Both the position numbers and the translations under genes were made by a program. This document shows positions 55,101 to 64,000 of a DNA stretch of 64,000 nt, in pieces. Position 1 is the first letter of the stretch. The number at the start of each line of letters is the position of its first letter. The notes below the pieces were generated by a model. It did not search any database. It saw nothing but the letters and a program-made list of their open reading frames with translations, and was not told where the DNA came from. Origin of the DNA: Paenibacillus sedimenti (GTDB lineage Bacteria > Bacillota > Bacilli > Paenibacillales > NBRC-103111). Location of the stretch: positions 1 through 64,000 of the forward strand of contig NZ_JACVVD010000020.1 of assembly GCF_014534655.1 (NCBI RefSeq). Reading direction: 5' to 3'.

Positions 55101-55130
55101 GGAGGAAGGCCTTAGCGCCTTCCTCTGTTA
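55101..55130 (+). terminator. Terminator hairpin after the giant lyase
   Basis: GAGGAAGGC with GCCTTCCTC (55117-55125). Related to the hairpins at 42780 and 55721. Confidence 0.65.
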
Positions 55131-55132
55131 GA

Positions 55133-55672
55133 ATGTTCTTCGTTACTGATTTTTTTGCAAGATCAGACGCGTGTAGAAGCTTAGGAGGTGGAAAGCGATT
55201 CCAAAAAATACTATCCAGTATTCTTTGTCTTCTATTGGCCATGACGGGCTTGACCGGTATAGGGAGCATCGAGACAGCGAAAGCGGCTGTTTCTCCGCTG
55301 ATTACCTCTTACAAACCCCAGGTAGTCAATGCGGATGCCAATGTTTCCTATACGGATGCCAACGGAAACACGATCTCCGGAATCCTTCACCATCCGGGCA
55401 TTGCCATGTCCATGGCGGATTTGGACAATATGCGGGATCACGTAAGAGCAGGGGATGAGCCTTGGAATACGGCGTTTAATGCCTTTGCCGCCGACTCTCA
55501 ATCCAGTAAAACGCCAAGAATCCTTTATGAAAACGTTTATATATTCCGGCACATTCAAGGGCCTTGGGAGCCAGAGCTCTTACTCCCAGCGAGATCGCTG
55601 CCCTTGCCGCACAGTAACGATCCGCGATCTAGTGACGCCGCGGGTTGCCAAAGTTACACCCAAGCCTGGTGA
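55133..55672 (+). pseudogene. Broken 5' part of a second alginate-lyase-fold gene
   Basis: The frame after AGGAGGTGG (55183-55191) encodes KILSSILCLLLAMTG, a signal peptide, then VSPLITSYKPQVVNADANVS and HHPGIAMSMADLDNMRDHVR with AGDEPWNTAFNAFAADSQS. This matches the start of the catalytic domain of the 2267-residue protein (HPGVGQTKELLENVRSKVRAG). The codon at the proper distance from the ribosome site is not a start, and the homology fades after SSKTP. Only about 100 codons of a gene that should exceed 400 remain. Confidence 0.75.
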
Positions 55673-55689
55673 ATATATGCCTCTCTTTG

Positions 55690-56237
55690 CAGGCGTATTT
55701 TGATAAAGGCGATAAATAAGGAGGGGAAGGCATTGGGCCTTCCTCTTTTCATTTTCACATTCAAAAAATCACTGGAATCATGCACGATTGCAGTGTTTGA
55801 AAGGGTTCGATCACAGTGTTCGTTATATATTAAAGTGTCCTGCAAGCGCATTTTTGTGCATACTGAAAGCATCGGGAAGAGAGCAGCTTGATAAAATCCA
55901 TTCCGTCCGGTAAAACCGTAAGCGACGGCATCGACATGATGGCCAGCTCCTATATTGAGATCATAATGAAGCGAAAATCAAGGCGCAAGATGCGAAATCA
56001 GAGCTTGGTTTCTGGCCTGGATTGGGTTTTCTCCAAACAGGAGAACAATGACTTGTTTGCGTTGCCGGAGCAAGTTCAAAAATATTATGAATATCAATTT
56101 AAGCCGGATACATTTAAGAAACATGTACTGGCAGGATTTACATTTGATCAAGAGCCTGTAAAAAGTGAAATTGCCAAATGCAACACCGCTATTGAAGAAA
56201 CAAATCAATACCTTCCTCGCTCAAAAGAAGTAAAATA
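55690..56237 (+). pseudogene. Collapsed duplicate of the 5.35-kb transporter/GH28 cassette
   Basis: Blocks in order match, with small differences: 55690-55719 to the 3' end of the binding protein gene (42692-42721); 55721-55745 to the terminator (42780-42804); 55773-55875 to the promoter region (42870-42968); 55900-55962 to two pieces of the GH28-like gene (near 43548 and 43826); 55974-56186 to pieces of the second binding protein (47416-47460, 47578-47616, 47759-47890); 56190-56237 to its 3' end (47998-48045). Both permeases are gone. At least seven deletions shrank 5.35 kb to 0.55 kb. The 116-codon frame inside (55888-56238) is a mosaic and unlikely to be functional. Confidence 0.85.
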
Positions 56238-56259
56238 GTCGGAATATACAACAAGTAAA

Positions 56260-56312
56260 ATAGGGACATCAGTAGATCTAGCAAAATCCAATCTATTGAT
56301 GTCCCTATTTAT
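56260..56312 (+). terminator. Terminator hairpin
   Basis: ATAGGGACATCA (56260-56271) pairs with TGATGTCCCTAT (56297-56308), with an inner TAGAT/ATCTA pair, then TTTAT. It is the counterpart of the hairpin at 48098. Confidence 0.75.
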
Positions 56313-56415
56313 GTAATGACATCCTAAAGGGAGGTGAGACAATTCAAGCGTATACGAGGCAAAATTGGGAAAAAAAGCTTCAATAAAAAATTTGTGTAAG
56401 GAGAGGACATTTATT

Positions 56416-59400
56416 ATGGTTTTGCAGAACAAGAAAGCAACCTGGGCGGTGCGCGCCCTGGCCGTCTGTCTGGCGGCGGTCATGCTGCTGCAATTGTTCG
56501 TCCCCGTGGCGAACAATCGAGTATTCGCAGCTACTTCAGATACGCAGCCTGAAACTGCTAACGGTTATTTGGACAAGATCGATTTCGGCAATGCCGAATC
56601 TGAAAGCGCTCACCAATTCAGGGGGGAGTCTACCAGTGTTATTACCGGCTTTTTGGGGGAAAACGCAAGGGTATCTGAGCCGCGTATTCCTGCTTCAGAT
56701 ACAGGAGGTTTTTTAACCTTTTCCATGAAGGTGGACCCGTATCTGCAAAACTACTTTACGGTAAAGTTTGCAGGAGATGAGACGATGCCTGCGGGAGCTC
56801 GAGCGCAAATTGTGATCAATGGCGAGCAGATCGGGTATTTCAGAGGTGGGGATTATGCTGCTCTGATAGGCGGCGAACGAGCACCGAATCAATTTATATA
56901 CAACACGATTGTGCTTCCTCTGGAGTCAACGAGAGGGAAGGAAATCGTTGAAATCACAATCAATACAACAAATCCCTTTGGTAAGGTAGAACAACGATCA
57001 AGGGGGTACTATACCGGTTATACCCATACCCAGGCTTATATTGATGTAGAAGATGAAGTGCAAGGGTATAAATTTAAAGAAAATCAGGGACCGGAGACCG
57101 TACTGCGATCCGGCGATACCTATGAGGAAATTGAAGCAAGAATTGAACAGTTAAGACAAGAACCAATTAACACCTTTATGAATCATTATAACCATCTTGG
57201 CAATAATCCGAATAACACGTTAAATATCGCTAAATACACAAATGCTCTTCGGTATTATGCCATGGTCTTGAAACAGGACATATCTCCCATGCAAACCCCG
57301 GAAGCGAAACGTGAAGCGTTAATGCGTATGTTTCAAGCCATTGATGTTCATACGAAAAACTATTATGGAAATACAAGAATGGTGCTTCGTGGAGGTCACC
57401 AGGGGGATTGGGGCGGCTTTTACGGCGAATTGGGAGAGGCTTTGTATCTTGCGGAAACCCTGATCTTTGATGAAGAAGTGTTAGGGGATGAAGCCTATAA
57501 TGCCTTTCTGGATCAACCCTTTGCTACAGGAACGGTTGAAGGAGAATTTTCTCTTGCCAGCGCAGGGTGGAATGGTGAACCATTAACCCGAAGAATGGCT
57601 TGGGAACGGGTGCTGAAAGCGAATTTTGATTTTGCCCGTTCCAGACAATCTTATATTACGAATCAGGTGTTCTATACGTACGAAGGCGCATGGAAGGCTC
57701 ATGAAGGACTCAGGATGGTTGGGTCCGAATTTTATGAAGGGAAAGAGCGCAGTCATCAAATTGTATATGAAATGTTTGGAGTAAGACCATGGTTAGGAGA
57801 AGAAGTACTGGTTGGTCCTAATGGGGAAGAATTAGATCTCTATCATTCTTTGTTTTCTCATGATAGTGCAGCTGTCTTTACAGATGACTATGTACATATA
57901 GTCGGCAAAGGGCTTGCAAAAAGCAAATTGGATGAAGATGGACATGTTGTACGACGCAAGCCTTATGGAGAACATTATACAAATCTAACCAAAGCCGGGT
58001 TGACAAGAGAAAATCACTATGTAGGAATTTATGGGGAAGTAGCCAATTATATTTTGGATTACTTCTATAAAACCTTGAATCAGCCTGGGGATGAAGAACT
58101 CAATGATGAGCTTCTGAAACAAGCTCTTAACAACTTTTATGCTCGTCTGTGGACTCGAATCAATGACCTGGATGATGAGGGCAAACGACTCATAGCGATG
58201 AATGCCACTATTGATGAACGGAATGGGGGTATGCCTTCCAGAACTCCTGCTTATGGCGCCAGAATGCTCGGATATGGCACGTCTTATGCTTATCTAGAAA
58301 AGTACATGGCGGATCACGAGGAACGTTATAGCGGTCCTGAATGGGAGAAGTATTGGGACTATGCCAGATATACCGTAGGGGCCGTTCAGCAGATGAAGAT
58401 GGATAATCGCTTAATGGATGATTTGAATGCGAGGGATTTCCATCTGCGTGAGACCTATGAGTATTTAACCAATACCCGAAAGAACTATGCCAGATTTAAT
58501 GATGTAAAGGCCGGGGTTGTGCTTCCACAGACCGATTTTGATTATTATAAAGAAGAAGAGATTGCCGCATTGGGTGTGAATCCGGAGGAATATGAACAGT
58601 TTGCATGGATCGATGTAGATAATGCATTCATCTCCATGCGAGATGGGGACTTTAGAATGTTCGGGGGTTTAGCATGGCTGAATATGGGAGTTCCGGCTAC
58701 TGGCAAGCTTCATATTGTCACACCTGAGAATGTGCGAGTGGTACAGGTTGCTCACAATAATCAGTTCCAATATGAAGATTACCACATCAGACAACAAGAT
58801 GTAGATCTATTTTACCAGCGAAATGATCCGGCAACCAAAGGCTTTGCGCCTCAATCCCTGGCAGGTGAAATATTGCCTATTGCGTATCAGCCAGGGGTTG
58901 GTAAAGTGGTGCGAGACAATTTTGAAGTCGATCACCCCTATGGGGCATTAACAGATTTAATGGCTGCAAGATATGGGGAGTATTTCATCCTCATGAATAC
59001 TACTCGTCCTGAATACGAGAATGAACGTACCTTTGAGGTGGAGTTGCCTTCCGATTATACAGGAAATGAGATCTTCGATTTTGTTTCCAAAGCCAATATT
59101 CCGGTAACCAATGGAAAAGTAACCATTGGACCTGAAAGAGGAATGGTTCTTAAATTATCGTCCAAATATGATCCAGCGCCAAAACCAAATCATGTGGATT
59201 TTGTCAAAGCGAATGAAGGAAATGGATATGTGGATGTGATATGGAAAACCACTGCCGGAGGGCAAACGTATACCCTCAAACGTTCTGAAACAGAGCATGG
59301 TCCGTATGCCGTGATTGCAGAAGGGTTAACGGGCAATCACTATAAAGATACCGATGTAGTCAATGGGAAAGTATATTATTATAAAGTGGCAGCCGTGAAT

Positions 59401-62400
59401 GAACATGGATCAGGTTGGGACTCATGGCGTGCAAAAGCTGATCTGAGCGATGCCGGATCCAAAAATCTTGCTTCTCCATGGCAACAGGACTTCATTGGCA
59501 CCACCCAAGGCAGCGCAACGGTTAATGGTGATGGGATTACAATCCAGAATGTGGATGGAAAAGGCCTGGGAGTAGGGGACGATTTTAATATCTATAGAAG
59601 AGATATTAATGATTCCTTCCACTTTGTCCATCAGGTTGCAATTGGAAATAGCTCTATTAGTGCCAGGATTGATCAGAATAGCGGCGCTCTCAGCGGTATT
59701 ATGTTAAGGGAAAAGCTTTCTGCAAATTCCCGTTATCTATATTTTGGCGCGGATGACCAAGGGAACCTGGTACTGCAAGATCGTAATCGAGTGTCCTTTG
59801 GAGTATGGAATGGTGGTATACCTGTTAGTCCGTGGAATCATAAAATTAAAGGCTATCATGTCGATGACTATCCTTATATCAAGCTGTTGTGGCATCATAA
59901 CTCACAGATGGCCTATGCTTTTGTATCAAAAGATGGAGTCGATTGGGAATACATTGCCAAGTCAGATAGTTTATTCCCATATGCCTATTATATAGGGCTC
60001 CTATCGTCTGAAGATGCAGCATTCAGTGAAGTAACCGTATCGGCTATGCCGAGAGAAAGTCTGATTCCGTTTGTCGTAAAAGATAAAGATCAAATTACTT
60101 TGCATTGGACTAAACCGAAGCAAGCCTCCTGGTTCAACGTATACCGCACCTATGATGAAGAGGCGAGCTTGACCGATCCGGTATTCAAGGCAGGCACAAC
60201 CGAGCTGGAAGACGGCTCCTCCTGGGAGGAGGTTCTCACGGGTACAAGAGCGAAGCCATTCCAGGACGCCTTACGGTATGGCAGGGTATATTATAAGGTG
60301 CTGCCCGTTCATGACGACGGCTCCCCGCAACCGTTCTCGGCCGCTGTTTCCGCTGATGCGGATCCTATTTCGATGGTGCTGGAAGATGCGAAGAGCTTGC
60401 CGGCTTCCGACTATACGAAGGCGAGCTTCTACCTGTTCCATAAGGAATTGGATCGTATTAAAGCGGAGATGATGAAGCCTGAATTTGACGAGGCGCAGCT
60501 GATTGACGAAATCTACGAAGCGAAGAAGCTGCTCGTTTCGGTTCGGACGCTGCTGACCAAAATTCAGATGCAACCATCGATGGCCAGGGCCTCTGAGAAG
60601 TTCTGGCAGAATGATAAAATCTCCGAGGAACAGAACGCATGGTATTTATTTGATGGAAATCCCGATACGATTGCCCACACCAGGTCTAAAGAGAGCTGGG
60701 TTGACGTGGACTTTGGCGCAGGAAACGAAAAAGTGGTGGATACGTTCCGCTACCTGCCAAGAAGAACGCATGTAGGCCGTGTCAACGGCACCGTCTTCAA
60801 GGGCTCGAATGACGGAGTGAATTGGACCGATCTGTACAAGATTCCGAATGCGTTGATTTATGAGTGGTATTCCGCACATAACCCTGATAAGACGCCATAT
60901 CGCTACATTCGGATCTATGACGATCATAACGGCTTCGTGAACTTTGAAGAAATCGAGTTCCTTGAAATCGGCATTGACAAGACGCTGCTCACTCAATTGC
61001 TCGATGAAGCGGCCGAAGTTGTTGCTGAATATTACACAACCGAAAGCTTTGAAGCTTTCCAAACGGCACATGTGAACGCAGAGTCGGTGGCAGGTAATGC
61101 CGGTGCAACTCAGGCGGTGATCGATGCGGCGGCGGTAAGCCTGCTGGAGGCGCTCGAAGGGCTGGAGTATATCGAAGGGCTGCCGGTGCTTGCTCCGATC
61201 GGCCACAAATTCGTCATTGCAGAACAGCAACTGACATTTACAGTTAAAGAAATGAAGGGCATGGACGGCGTGCAGTACGAGGCGGCCAATCTGCCGGAAG
61301 GAGCTTCCTTCAACGCAGGAACGCGCACATTCAATTGGACGCCGGGCAAAGAGCAGGGCGGTGTGCATACGGTCGTCTTTACCGTCAAATCCGGAGCATT
61401 GTCCACCTCCAGAAACGTTCAGATTACGGTAAAAGGATTACCGGTAATCACTGCTGAGCCGGTTGTGGAAGTGACGGCGAAGAAGCTGCTCACCTACCAG
61501 GTGCCGGCATCCGATCCTTCAGTCACGAAAGTGACTTACAGCGTGGAGAATCTGCCGACGGGCGCATCCTTCGACGCAGCGGCGGGCGTGCTCTCCTGGA
61601 CGCCGGGGCATGCGGACTATGGCAGCCATCCGGTGATCTTTAAGGTCAGCAATGGAAGCTTCGAGGTCAGCCAAACCGTAGATTTCAATGTCAAGCTGAA
61701 TGTGATTCCGTCTAAAGGTTATACGCAGGGCAGCCACTACCTGTACCTGAAGAAAGTGGCGCGGATCGAAGCGGAAATGGCGAAACCGGGAGCAGACAAG
61801 GCACAGCTTGCTGCCGAGCTTGAACAGGTGGAAGCTTCACTTGATCAAGTGCCGTTGTCGCATTATCCATTCGAGGGCAACACGGTGAATGCATTTGGCA
61901 AACATGACGGAACTGCCCAAGGAAACGTTGGTTACTCTGATGGCAAGATAGGTAAAGCTGTCAATTTGAATGGTACGGACGGCTACATGACCTTGCCGAA
62001 AGAACATGCACTTTCCGGTTACGACGCGATCACCGTGGCAACCTGGGTAAATTGGCGAGGCGGCGGCAACTGGCAACGAATATTCGACTTCGGCAACAAT
62101 ACGAATCAGTTTATGTTCCTTTCGCCGAAATCAGGCAGCGGTACGCTGCGTTTCGCGATCAAGAACGGCGGCGGAGAGCAGAGTGTGCAGACCGCAGCGC
62201 TGCCGTTGAATCAATGGGTGCATGTGGCGGTTACGCTTGGGGGCAAAACGGCGAAGCTGTATGTGAACGGCGAACTAAAGGCTACGAACACCAATGTCAC
62301 AATCAAGCCGAGCGATTTCAAGCCGGGCGTAAATTACATCGGCAAAAGCCAGTTTAACGATCCGTTGTTCAATGGGATGATCGACGAGTTCCGCATTTTC

Positions 62401-63987
62401 AATTACGCCATGAGCGGGGCAGAAATCCAGGCCGTTTACAACAACACTGCGAAATGGATCGACACCAGCTTGCTTGAGGTTCTGCTGGAGGAAGCTGCTG
62501 CAATTAATCCCGAACATTATACCGACGAAAGTGTAGAGGTCCTGCAGACGGCGGTCTCCGAAGCGGAGCTAGTGCGCGGGAATGCCGCTGCAACCCAGGA
62601 AGAGATTGATGCGGCAGCTGCACTTCTGAAGCAAGCGCTGGAAGCACTGGAGATCAAGATCACGGCGGCGCTCAATCCTTCCGAACCGAACGGCCTGAAC
62701 GGTTGGTACACGGCGCCGGTCACGGTGACGTTGTCGGCATACGGCAATGTGCAATACAGCGTGGACGGCGGCAGCAGCTGGTTCGCCTATGACGCGCCTG
62801 TTATGCTGAGCCGGGAAGGCACGAACCAAATGCTGTATCGTCCGGCAACCGTAACCGATGCGGTTTATCCGAAGTCGGTGGATGCGAAGCTGGATCCGAC
62901 TGCGCCGCAAGTTACGATTGCCGGCGAAGCTTCGTATACCATAGATCAAGCGATCCGCATCACGTGCAGCGCAGTTGACACGGTATCCGGCGTCACTTAC
63001 TCGCCGTGCGGCGCACCGATCGTAGATGTTAAGGCGTATACGCTTGAGCCGGGCGTGCATACCGTAACGGCGGAAGCGCAAGATGCCGCTGGTCACAGCG
63101 GGTCGGCCGAGCATTCATACAGTGTGGTTGCGACGTTCGATAGTCTGTCTGCGCTGACCGGTACCTTCTCGCAGGAAACCGGTGCATCAGGATGGCAGGG
63201 CATGGCAGCATCCCTTCAGCAGAAGCTGGCGGACGCCAAAGCAAAAGCCGCTGCAGGCAAGGGTGAGGAAGCGCGCAATATGCTGCAGGCATTTATCCAT
63301 GAAGTGAATGCTCAGAGCGGGAAAAAGCTGAGCGGCGAGCAGGCGGCCGTGCTGATCCGCTGGGCGCAGTGGCTGCACGATGAGACGCCGCTGGCGGGAG
63401 GGGCACCGGGAAAACCGGTCCTCTCTGACAACAACGGTCACGATACGGGACTGAAGGACGGCAGCTATACCGTCACGATGAACCTGTGGTGGGGGAACAA
63501 CGGCACCGAGTTCAAGCTGTATGAGAATGGTGAGTTGATCCATACGCAGACGTTGACGGACGACTCGCCGAAGGCGCAAACCGTGAAGACCGATATTACG
63601 GGCAAAGCGAACGGAACGTATACGTACACCTGCGAGCTGACGAACGTTTTCGGCCTTGCGGCATGTGACCCGTTTGTCGTCACCGTTACCGATGCCGAGC
63701 CGGGCAAACCGGTATTGTCCCATGACAACTGGGATGGCGACGGGAATTACGTGGTTACGATGAATATGTGGTGGGGAACGAACGGTTCCGAATACCGCCT
63801 GTACGAGAACGGGACTTTGATCGATTCGCAGACGCTGACCGAAGCGACTCCGAAGACCCAGAAGGCGGCAACGAGCATCTCCGGCAGAGCTCCGGGCGTA
63901 TACGAGTACCGTGCCGTACTGGTCAATGCGGCGGGCGAGATGAGCAGCGAGACGATCACGATTAACATCAAGGAGCAAGAAGGTTGA
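56416..63987 (+). CDS. Giant secreted multidomain carbohydrate-active protein, N-terminal family unknown
   Basis: The ATG at 56416 follows GAGAGGA; a TTG at 56365 is less likely. 2523 residues: signal peptide (1-39); a beta-rich part (50-230); a large helical domain (about 230-700, GGHQGDWGGFYGELGEALYL, NQVFYTYEGAWKAHEGL, RNGGMPSRTPAYGARMLGYG); a beta-rich part (720-915), the alpha/alpha-barrel plus beta-sandwich plan seen in polysaccharide lyases. Then FN3 (928-1015), a concanavalin-like sandwich (1019-1212), FN3 (1215-1312), F5/8C (1384-1517), FIVAR (1519-1584), two putative Ig (1585-1759), a LamG-like module (1812-2012), FIVAR (2015-2080), Ig-like (2082-2238), FIMAH-like (2242-2324) and two chitinase-A-like repeats (GKPVLSDNNG, GKPVLSHDNW). 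Catalysis is inferred from the fold plan and the neighbourhood. Confidence 0.8.
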   Translation: MVLQNKKATWAVRALAVCLAAVMLLQLFVPVANNRVFAATSDTQPETANGYLDKIDFGNAESESAHQFRGESTSVITGFLGENARVSEPRIPASDTGGFLTFSMKVDPYLQNYFTVKFAGDETMPAGARAQIVINGEQIGYFRGGDYAALIGGERAPNQFIYNTIVLPLESTRGKEIVEITINTTNPFGKVEQRSRGYYTGYTHTQAYIDVEDEVQGYKFKENQGPETVLRSGDTYEEIEARIEQLRQEPINTFMNHYNHLGNNPNNTLNIAKYTNALRYYAMVLKQDISPMQTPEAKREALMRMFQAIDVHTKNYYGNTRMVLRGGHQGDWGGFYGELGEALYLAETLIFDEEVLGDEAYNAFLDQPFATGTVEGEFSLASAGWNGEPLTRRMAWERVLKANFDFARSRQSYITNQVFYTYEGAWKAHEGLRMVGSEFYEGKERSHQIVYEMFGVRPWLGEEVLVGPNGEELDLYHSLFSHDSAAVFTDDYVHIVGKGLAKSKLDEDGHVVRRKPYGEHYTNLTKAGLTRENHYVGIYGEVANYILDYFYKTLNQPGDEELNDELLKQALNNFYARLWTRINDLDDEGKRLIAMNATIDERNGGMPSRTPAYGARMLGYGTSYAYLEKYMADHEERYSGPEWEKYWDYARYTVGAVQQMKMDNRLMDDLNARDFHLRETYEYLTNTRKNYARFNDVKAGVVLPQTDFDYYKEEEIAALGVNPEEYEQFAWIDVDNAFISMRDGDFRMFGGLAWLNMGVPATGKLHIVTPENVRVVQVAHNNQFQYEDYHIRQQDVDLFYQRNDPATKGFAPQSLAGEILPIAYQPGVGKVVRDNFEVDHPYGALTDLMAARYGEYFILMNTTRPEYENERTFEVELPSDYTGNEIFDFVSKANIPVTNGKVTIGPERGMVLKLSSKYDPAPKPNHVDFVKANEGNGYVDVIWKTTAGGQTYTLKRSETEHGPYAVIAEGLTGNHYKDTDVVNGKVYYYKVAAVNEHGSGWDSWRAKADLSDAGSKNLASPWQQDFIGTTQGSATVNGDGITIQNVDGKGLGVGDDFNIYRRDINDSFHFVHQVAIGNSSISARIDQNSGALSGIMLREKLSANSRYLYFGADDQGNLVLQDRNRVSFGVWNGGIPVSPWNHKIKGYHVDDYPYIKLLWHHNSQMAYAFVSKDGVDWEYIAKSDSLFPYAYYIGLLSSEDAAFSEVTVSAMPRESLIPFVVKDKDQITLHWTKPKQASWFNVYRTYDEEASLTDPVFKAGTTELEDGSSWEEVLTGTRAKPFQDALRYGRVYYKVLPVHDDGSPQPFSAAVSADADPISMVLEDAKSLPASDYTKASFYLFHKELDRIKAEMMKPEFDEAQLIDEIYEAKKLLVSVRTLLTKIQMQPSMARASEKFWQNDKISEEQNAWYLFDGNPDTIAHTRSKESWVDVDFGAGNEKVVDTFRYLPRRTHVGRVNGTVFKGSNDGVNWTDLYKIPNALIYEWYSAHNPDKTPYRYIRIYDDHNGFVNFEEIEFLEIGIDKTLLTQLLDEAAEVVAEYYTTESFEAFQTAHVNAESVAGNAGATQAVIDAAAVSLLEALEGLEYIEGLPVLAPIGHKFVIAEQQLTFTVKEMKGMDGVQYEAANLPEGASFNAGTRTFNWTPGKEQGGVHTVVFTVKSGALSTSRNVQITVKGLPVITAEPVVEVTAKKLLTYQVPASDPSVTKVTYSVENLPTGASFDAAAGVLSWTPGHADYGSHPVIFKVSNGSFEVSQTVDFNVKLNVIPSKGYTQGSHYLYLKKVARIEAEMAKPGADKAQLAAELEQVEASLDQVPLSHYPFEGNTVNAFGKHDGTAQGNVGYSDGKIGKAVNLNGTDGYMTLPKEHALSGYDAITVATWVNWRGGGNWQRIFDFGNNTNQFMFLSPKSGSGTLRFAIKNGGGEQSVQTAALPLNQWVHVAVTLGGKTAKLYVNGELKATNTNVTIKPSDFKPGVNYIGKSQFNDPLFNGMIDEFRIFNYAMSGAEIQAVYNNTAKWIDTSLLEVLLEEAAAINPEHYTDESVEVLQTAVSEAELVRGNAAATQEEIDAAAALLKQALEALEIKITAALNPSEPNGLNGWYTAPVTVTLSAYGNVQYSVDGGSSWFAYDAPVMLSREGTNQMLYRPATVTDAVYPKSVDAKLDPTAPQVTIAGEASYTIDQAIRITCSAVDTVSGVTYSPCGAPIVDVKAYTLEPGVHTVTAEAQDAAGHSGSAEHSYSVVATFDSLSALTGTFSQETGASGWQGMAASLQQKLADAKAKAAAGKGEEARNMLQAFIHEVNAQSGKKLSGEQAAVLIRWAQWLHDETPLAGGAPGKPVLSDNNGHDTGLKDGSYTVTMNLWWGNNGTEFKLYENGELIHTQTLTDDSPKAQTVKTDITGKANGTYTYTCELTNVFGLAACDPFVVTVTDAEPGKPVLSHDNWDGDGNYVVTMNMWWGTNGSEYRLYENGTLIDSQTLTEATPKTQKAATSISGRAPGVYEYRAVLVNAAGEMSSETITINIKEQEG

Positions 63988-64000
63988 TAAACGAGTTAAC

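Noticed and set aside
63187..63978. 263-codon minus frame opposite the end of the 2523-residue protein
   Set aside because: Lies over well-defined FIMAH and chitinase-A-like modules; no independent support.

Overview
The window looks like a chromosomal segment of a Gram-positive, spore-forming, polysaccharide-degrading Bacillales bacterium, most likely Paenibacillus or a close relative. The evidence is the pairs of YesM/YesN two-component genes, Lpl-type sugar ABC transporters with lipoprotein binding proteins, an S-layer-anchored (SLH) glycosidase, giant secreted modular carbohydrate-active proteins, a Spo0E-type phosphatase, Spo0A boxes and sigma-K fragments. Assignments come from reading translations and motifs; no database search was run.

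Region 1 (1-18.5 kb) is a beta-glucan utilisation locus. A YesM/YesN pair comes first (cut by the window edge), then a truncated ORF, a secreted GH16 lichenase with a good CcpA (cre) site, and a 1454-residue SLH-GH16-CBM surface laminarinase. An ABC importer (binding protein plus two permeases) and a GH1 beta-glucosidase follow, then a second, divergent YesM/YesN pair and another lipoprotein binding protein. Long glucans would be cut outside the cell, imported and hydrolysed inside.

Region 2 (18.5-27.6 kb) is a strip of gene decay with a few intact small genes: a LysR regulator, a cupin, a LOG-family enzyme and small membrane proteins. It holds a collapsed IS3 element, a fragment of sporulation sigma-K, an IS110 fragment, fused GNAT/metallo-beta-lactamase-fold remnants, a broken IS6 element, a 41-codon stub of a CDP-glucose 4,6-dehydratase and a C-terminally truncated ricin-B/pectate lyase.

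Region 3 (27.8-37.0 kb) is a signalling cluster: a chemoreceptor, a Spo0E-like phosphatase, two GGDEF-EAL proteins (one with two perfect Spo0A boxes over its -10), a secreted alpha-carbonic anhydrase, and a single-chain membrane histidine kinase-response regulator-LuxR protein. A deleted paralogue of the last gene lies between the two GGDEF-EAL genes. At 37.57 kb the extreme 3' end of a sigma-K gene appears, in the same orientation as the fragment at 19.4 kb.

Region 4 (37.7-64 kb) is a second polysaccharide locus: a truncated binding protein, a membrane-bound AraC regulator, a DUF3502-type binding protein, a GH28-like enzyme, LplB/LplC permeases, a second binding protein, and two giant secreted proteins of 2267 and about 2523 residues. 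Between the giants lie a broken lyase gene and a 0.55 kb DNA segment that is a collapsed copy of the 5.35 kb cassette running from the first binding protein's 3' end to the second one's. The copy keeps the candidate AraC operator, which points to an old tandem duplication of the whole 'transporter + enzyme' unit.

I saw no rRNA, tRNA or CRISPR array.
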